From: Heligmosomoides polygyrus polygyrus
Taxonomy: Eukaryota > Nematoda > Chromadorea > Rhabditida > Heligmosomidae
NCBI GenBank assembly: GCA_947396885.1
Contig: OX377205.1
Coordinates: 73,690,969-73,754,968, forward strand
Length of the DNA stretch: 64,000 bases
Direction: 5' to 3'
Under the pieces are notes generated by a model. It was not told the DNA's origin and did no database searches. It saw nothing but the letters and a program-made list of their open reading frames with translations. Positions 62,961 to 64,000 of the stretch are shown here, in pieces (the stretch's first letter is position 1; every line of letters begins with the position of its first letter). The position numbers were made by a program, and so were the translations under genes.

Positions 62961-63318
62961 CTATTCGAGGGGAATATCTTCGAGGCATCCTTGGTGTGCG
63001 GACACACTGCGCTTGAATTGCTAACGAAAAGCACTGCGCGCTGTCTGTACCACCTGTGCAACGAATGTGGCTTTGTGTGCTCAATCCTAGCAGTTTGACA
63101 AGAAGCAGGAAAAGGTGTTCACCACTCCATTTTCTAGCACGAGGCTGCGTAGCAATGGCACTAGATTCTGATTGGAGCCTACGGTTACGGTGGACGTATC
63201 GACCGGTGAATGATGGTTCAACCTGCGATGTCTCAGCTCTGCTTACAAGTTTGTCTCCAGTTGGTAAGGAGAGCTCGCCGGTAACCTGTCATCAGCAACC
63301 TGGCGCCCCGCTCTTATC

Positions 63319-64000
63319 TTGGATATTAGCAACTATCGCCCGATCTGTCTGCTGTCCGCAGTCTACGAGCTGTTCACTCGAGTCATTCTGAATAGGGTTA
63401 GCAGAACGCTGGACGCTGGACGAAGAACGGCCATGCGGAAAAGCAGGATTTCGGAGAGGATTCAGCACGATCGACCACATACAAACCATGTAGCTCATTG
63501 AGGTACCGCGAGAGTACAAGCTGCCGCTGTGCCTTACGTTCATCGACCTGAAGAAGGCATTTGACTCCGTCGAGACCGAAGCGGTCCTCGAAGCTCTGCT
63601 CACTCAGGGCGTTCCTACTCAGTACATCAGAGTCCTTCGAGAGCTGTACAATGGATTCACGACCAAGATCTCTCCATTCTACAACGACGTCGTCGTCGAC
63701 GTGAAGAGAAGGGTTCGGCAAGGGGATACCATATCCCCGAAGCTCTTCAGCGCCACTCTCGAAAACGTCATGCGCGAACTAGAATGGGAAGACATGGGAA
63801 TGAAGGTCGACGGCCGGCAACTACATCATCTTCGCTTCGCTGACGACATCGTGCTCATAACACCGAGCATCAGCCAGGCGGAGCGAATGCTGGCCGACTT
63901 CGATCGTGTATGTGGGAACGTTGGACTGCAGCTGAATCTTACGAAGACGATGTTCATGAGGAACGGATGGGTTTCTGATGCCCCATTCTCACCCAACGAA
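63319..64000 (+). mobile_element. RTE-type LINE, reverse transcriptase, runs off right edge
   Basis: 63319-63500 encodes DISNYRPICLLSAVYELFTR VILNRVSRTL and then shifts frame. From about 63500 to the end another frame is continuously open: [75 protein letters not shown] (active site at 63836-63850), [14 protein letters not shown]. These are RT motifs 1-6 of an RTE-clade LINE. The frameshift near 63440 replaces the usual CEQAGFR motif, so this copy is probably dead or 5' damaged. It lies about 360 bp past the UBR4 polyadenylation signal. The endonuclease part is absent upstream. Confidence 0.88.

Overview
Eukaryotic, nematode-type DNA. Short introns end in TTTCAG- or TTTAG-like acceptors, the rpl-4 start codon sits 5 nt behind a trans-splice-type TTTCAG, and the retroelements (RTE-type LINE relics and a Ty3/mdg4-type LTR element with gag and pol in one frame) resemble those of strongylid (clade V, hookworm-like) worms. 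The species assignment is inference; no marker gene fixes it.

Layout. (1) 1-184, minus strand: first coding exon of ribosomal protein L4, running off the left edge. (2) 185-3244: intergenic DNA between two divergently transcribed genes, with a 455-bp foldback element at 690-1151. (3) About 3.3-62.9 kb, plus strand: one giant gene, the nematode orthologue of the N-recognin E3 ubiquitin ligase UBR4 (p600/Calossin/Pushover). I could thread about 102 small exons (about 13.7 kb, about 4,550 codons). Nearly every junction has matching GT/AG sites and matching phase. It ends at a TAG at 62896-62898 with AATAAA at 62955. Landmark exons are the UBR box (20517-20819), a cysteine-rich ribbon (44797-45423), the conserved C-terminal E3_UbLigase_R4-type region and the hemi-RING-like Cys/His cluster (59336-59853). 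(4) 62.9-64.0 kb: 3' flank, then the reverse transcriptase part of an RTE-type LINE leaving the right edge.

About three quarters of the UBR4 locus is intron, and the long introns are filled with mobile DNA. The largest is a complete 7,575-bp LTR retrotransposon (33756-41330, antisense to UBR4). Its two 398-bp LTRs read as identical, it has a CCCT target duplication and an uninterrupted 2,132-codon Gag-Pol frame. The rest is at least ten copies of a tRNA-headed SINE with a (TTTATCC)n tail (three with clear 9-13 bp target duplications), four RTE relics in introns, MITE/foldback elements and several tandem arrays.

How things work together: rpl-4 and UBR4 are ordinary housekeeping/proteostasis genes that share an upstream region. 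All transposon material lies outside the exons I could define. Weak points are an in-frame TAA in one UBR4 exon (42534-42536) and a block at 28420-28803 whose frame I could not resolve.
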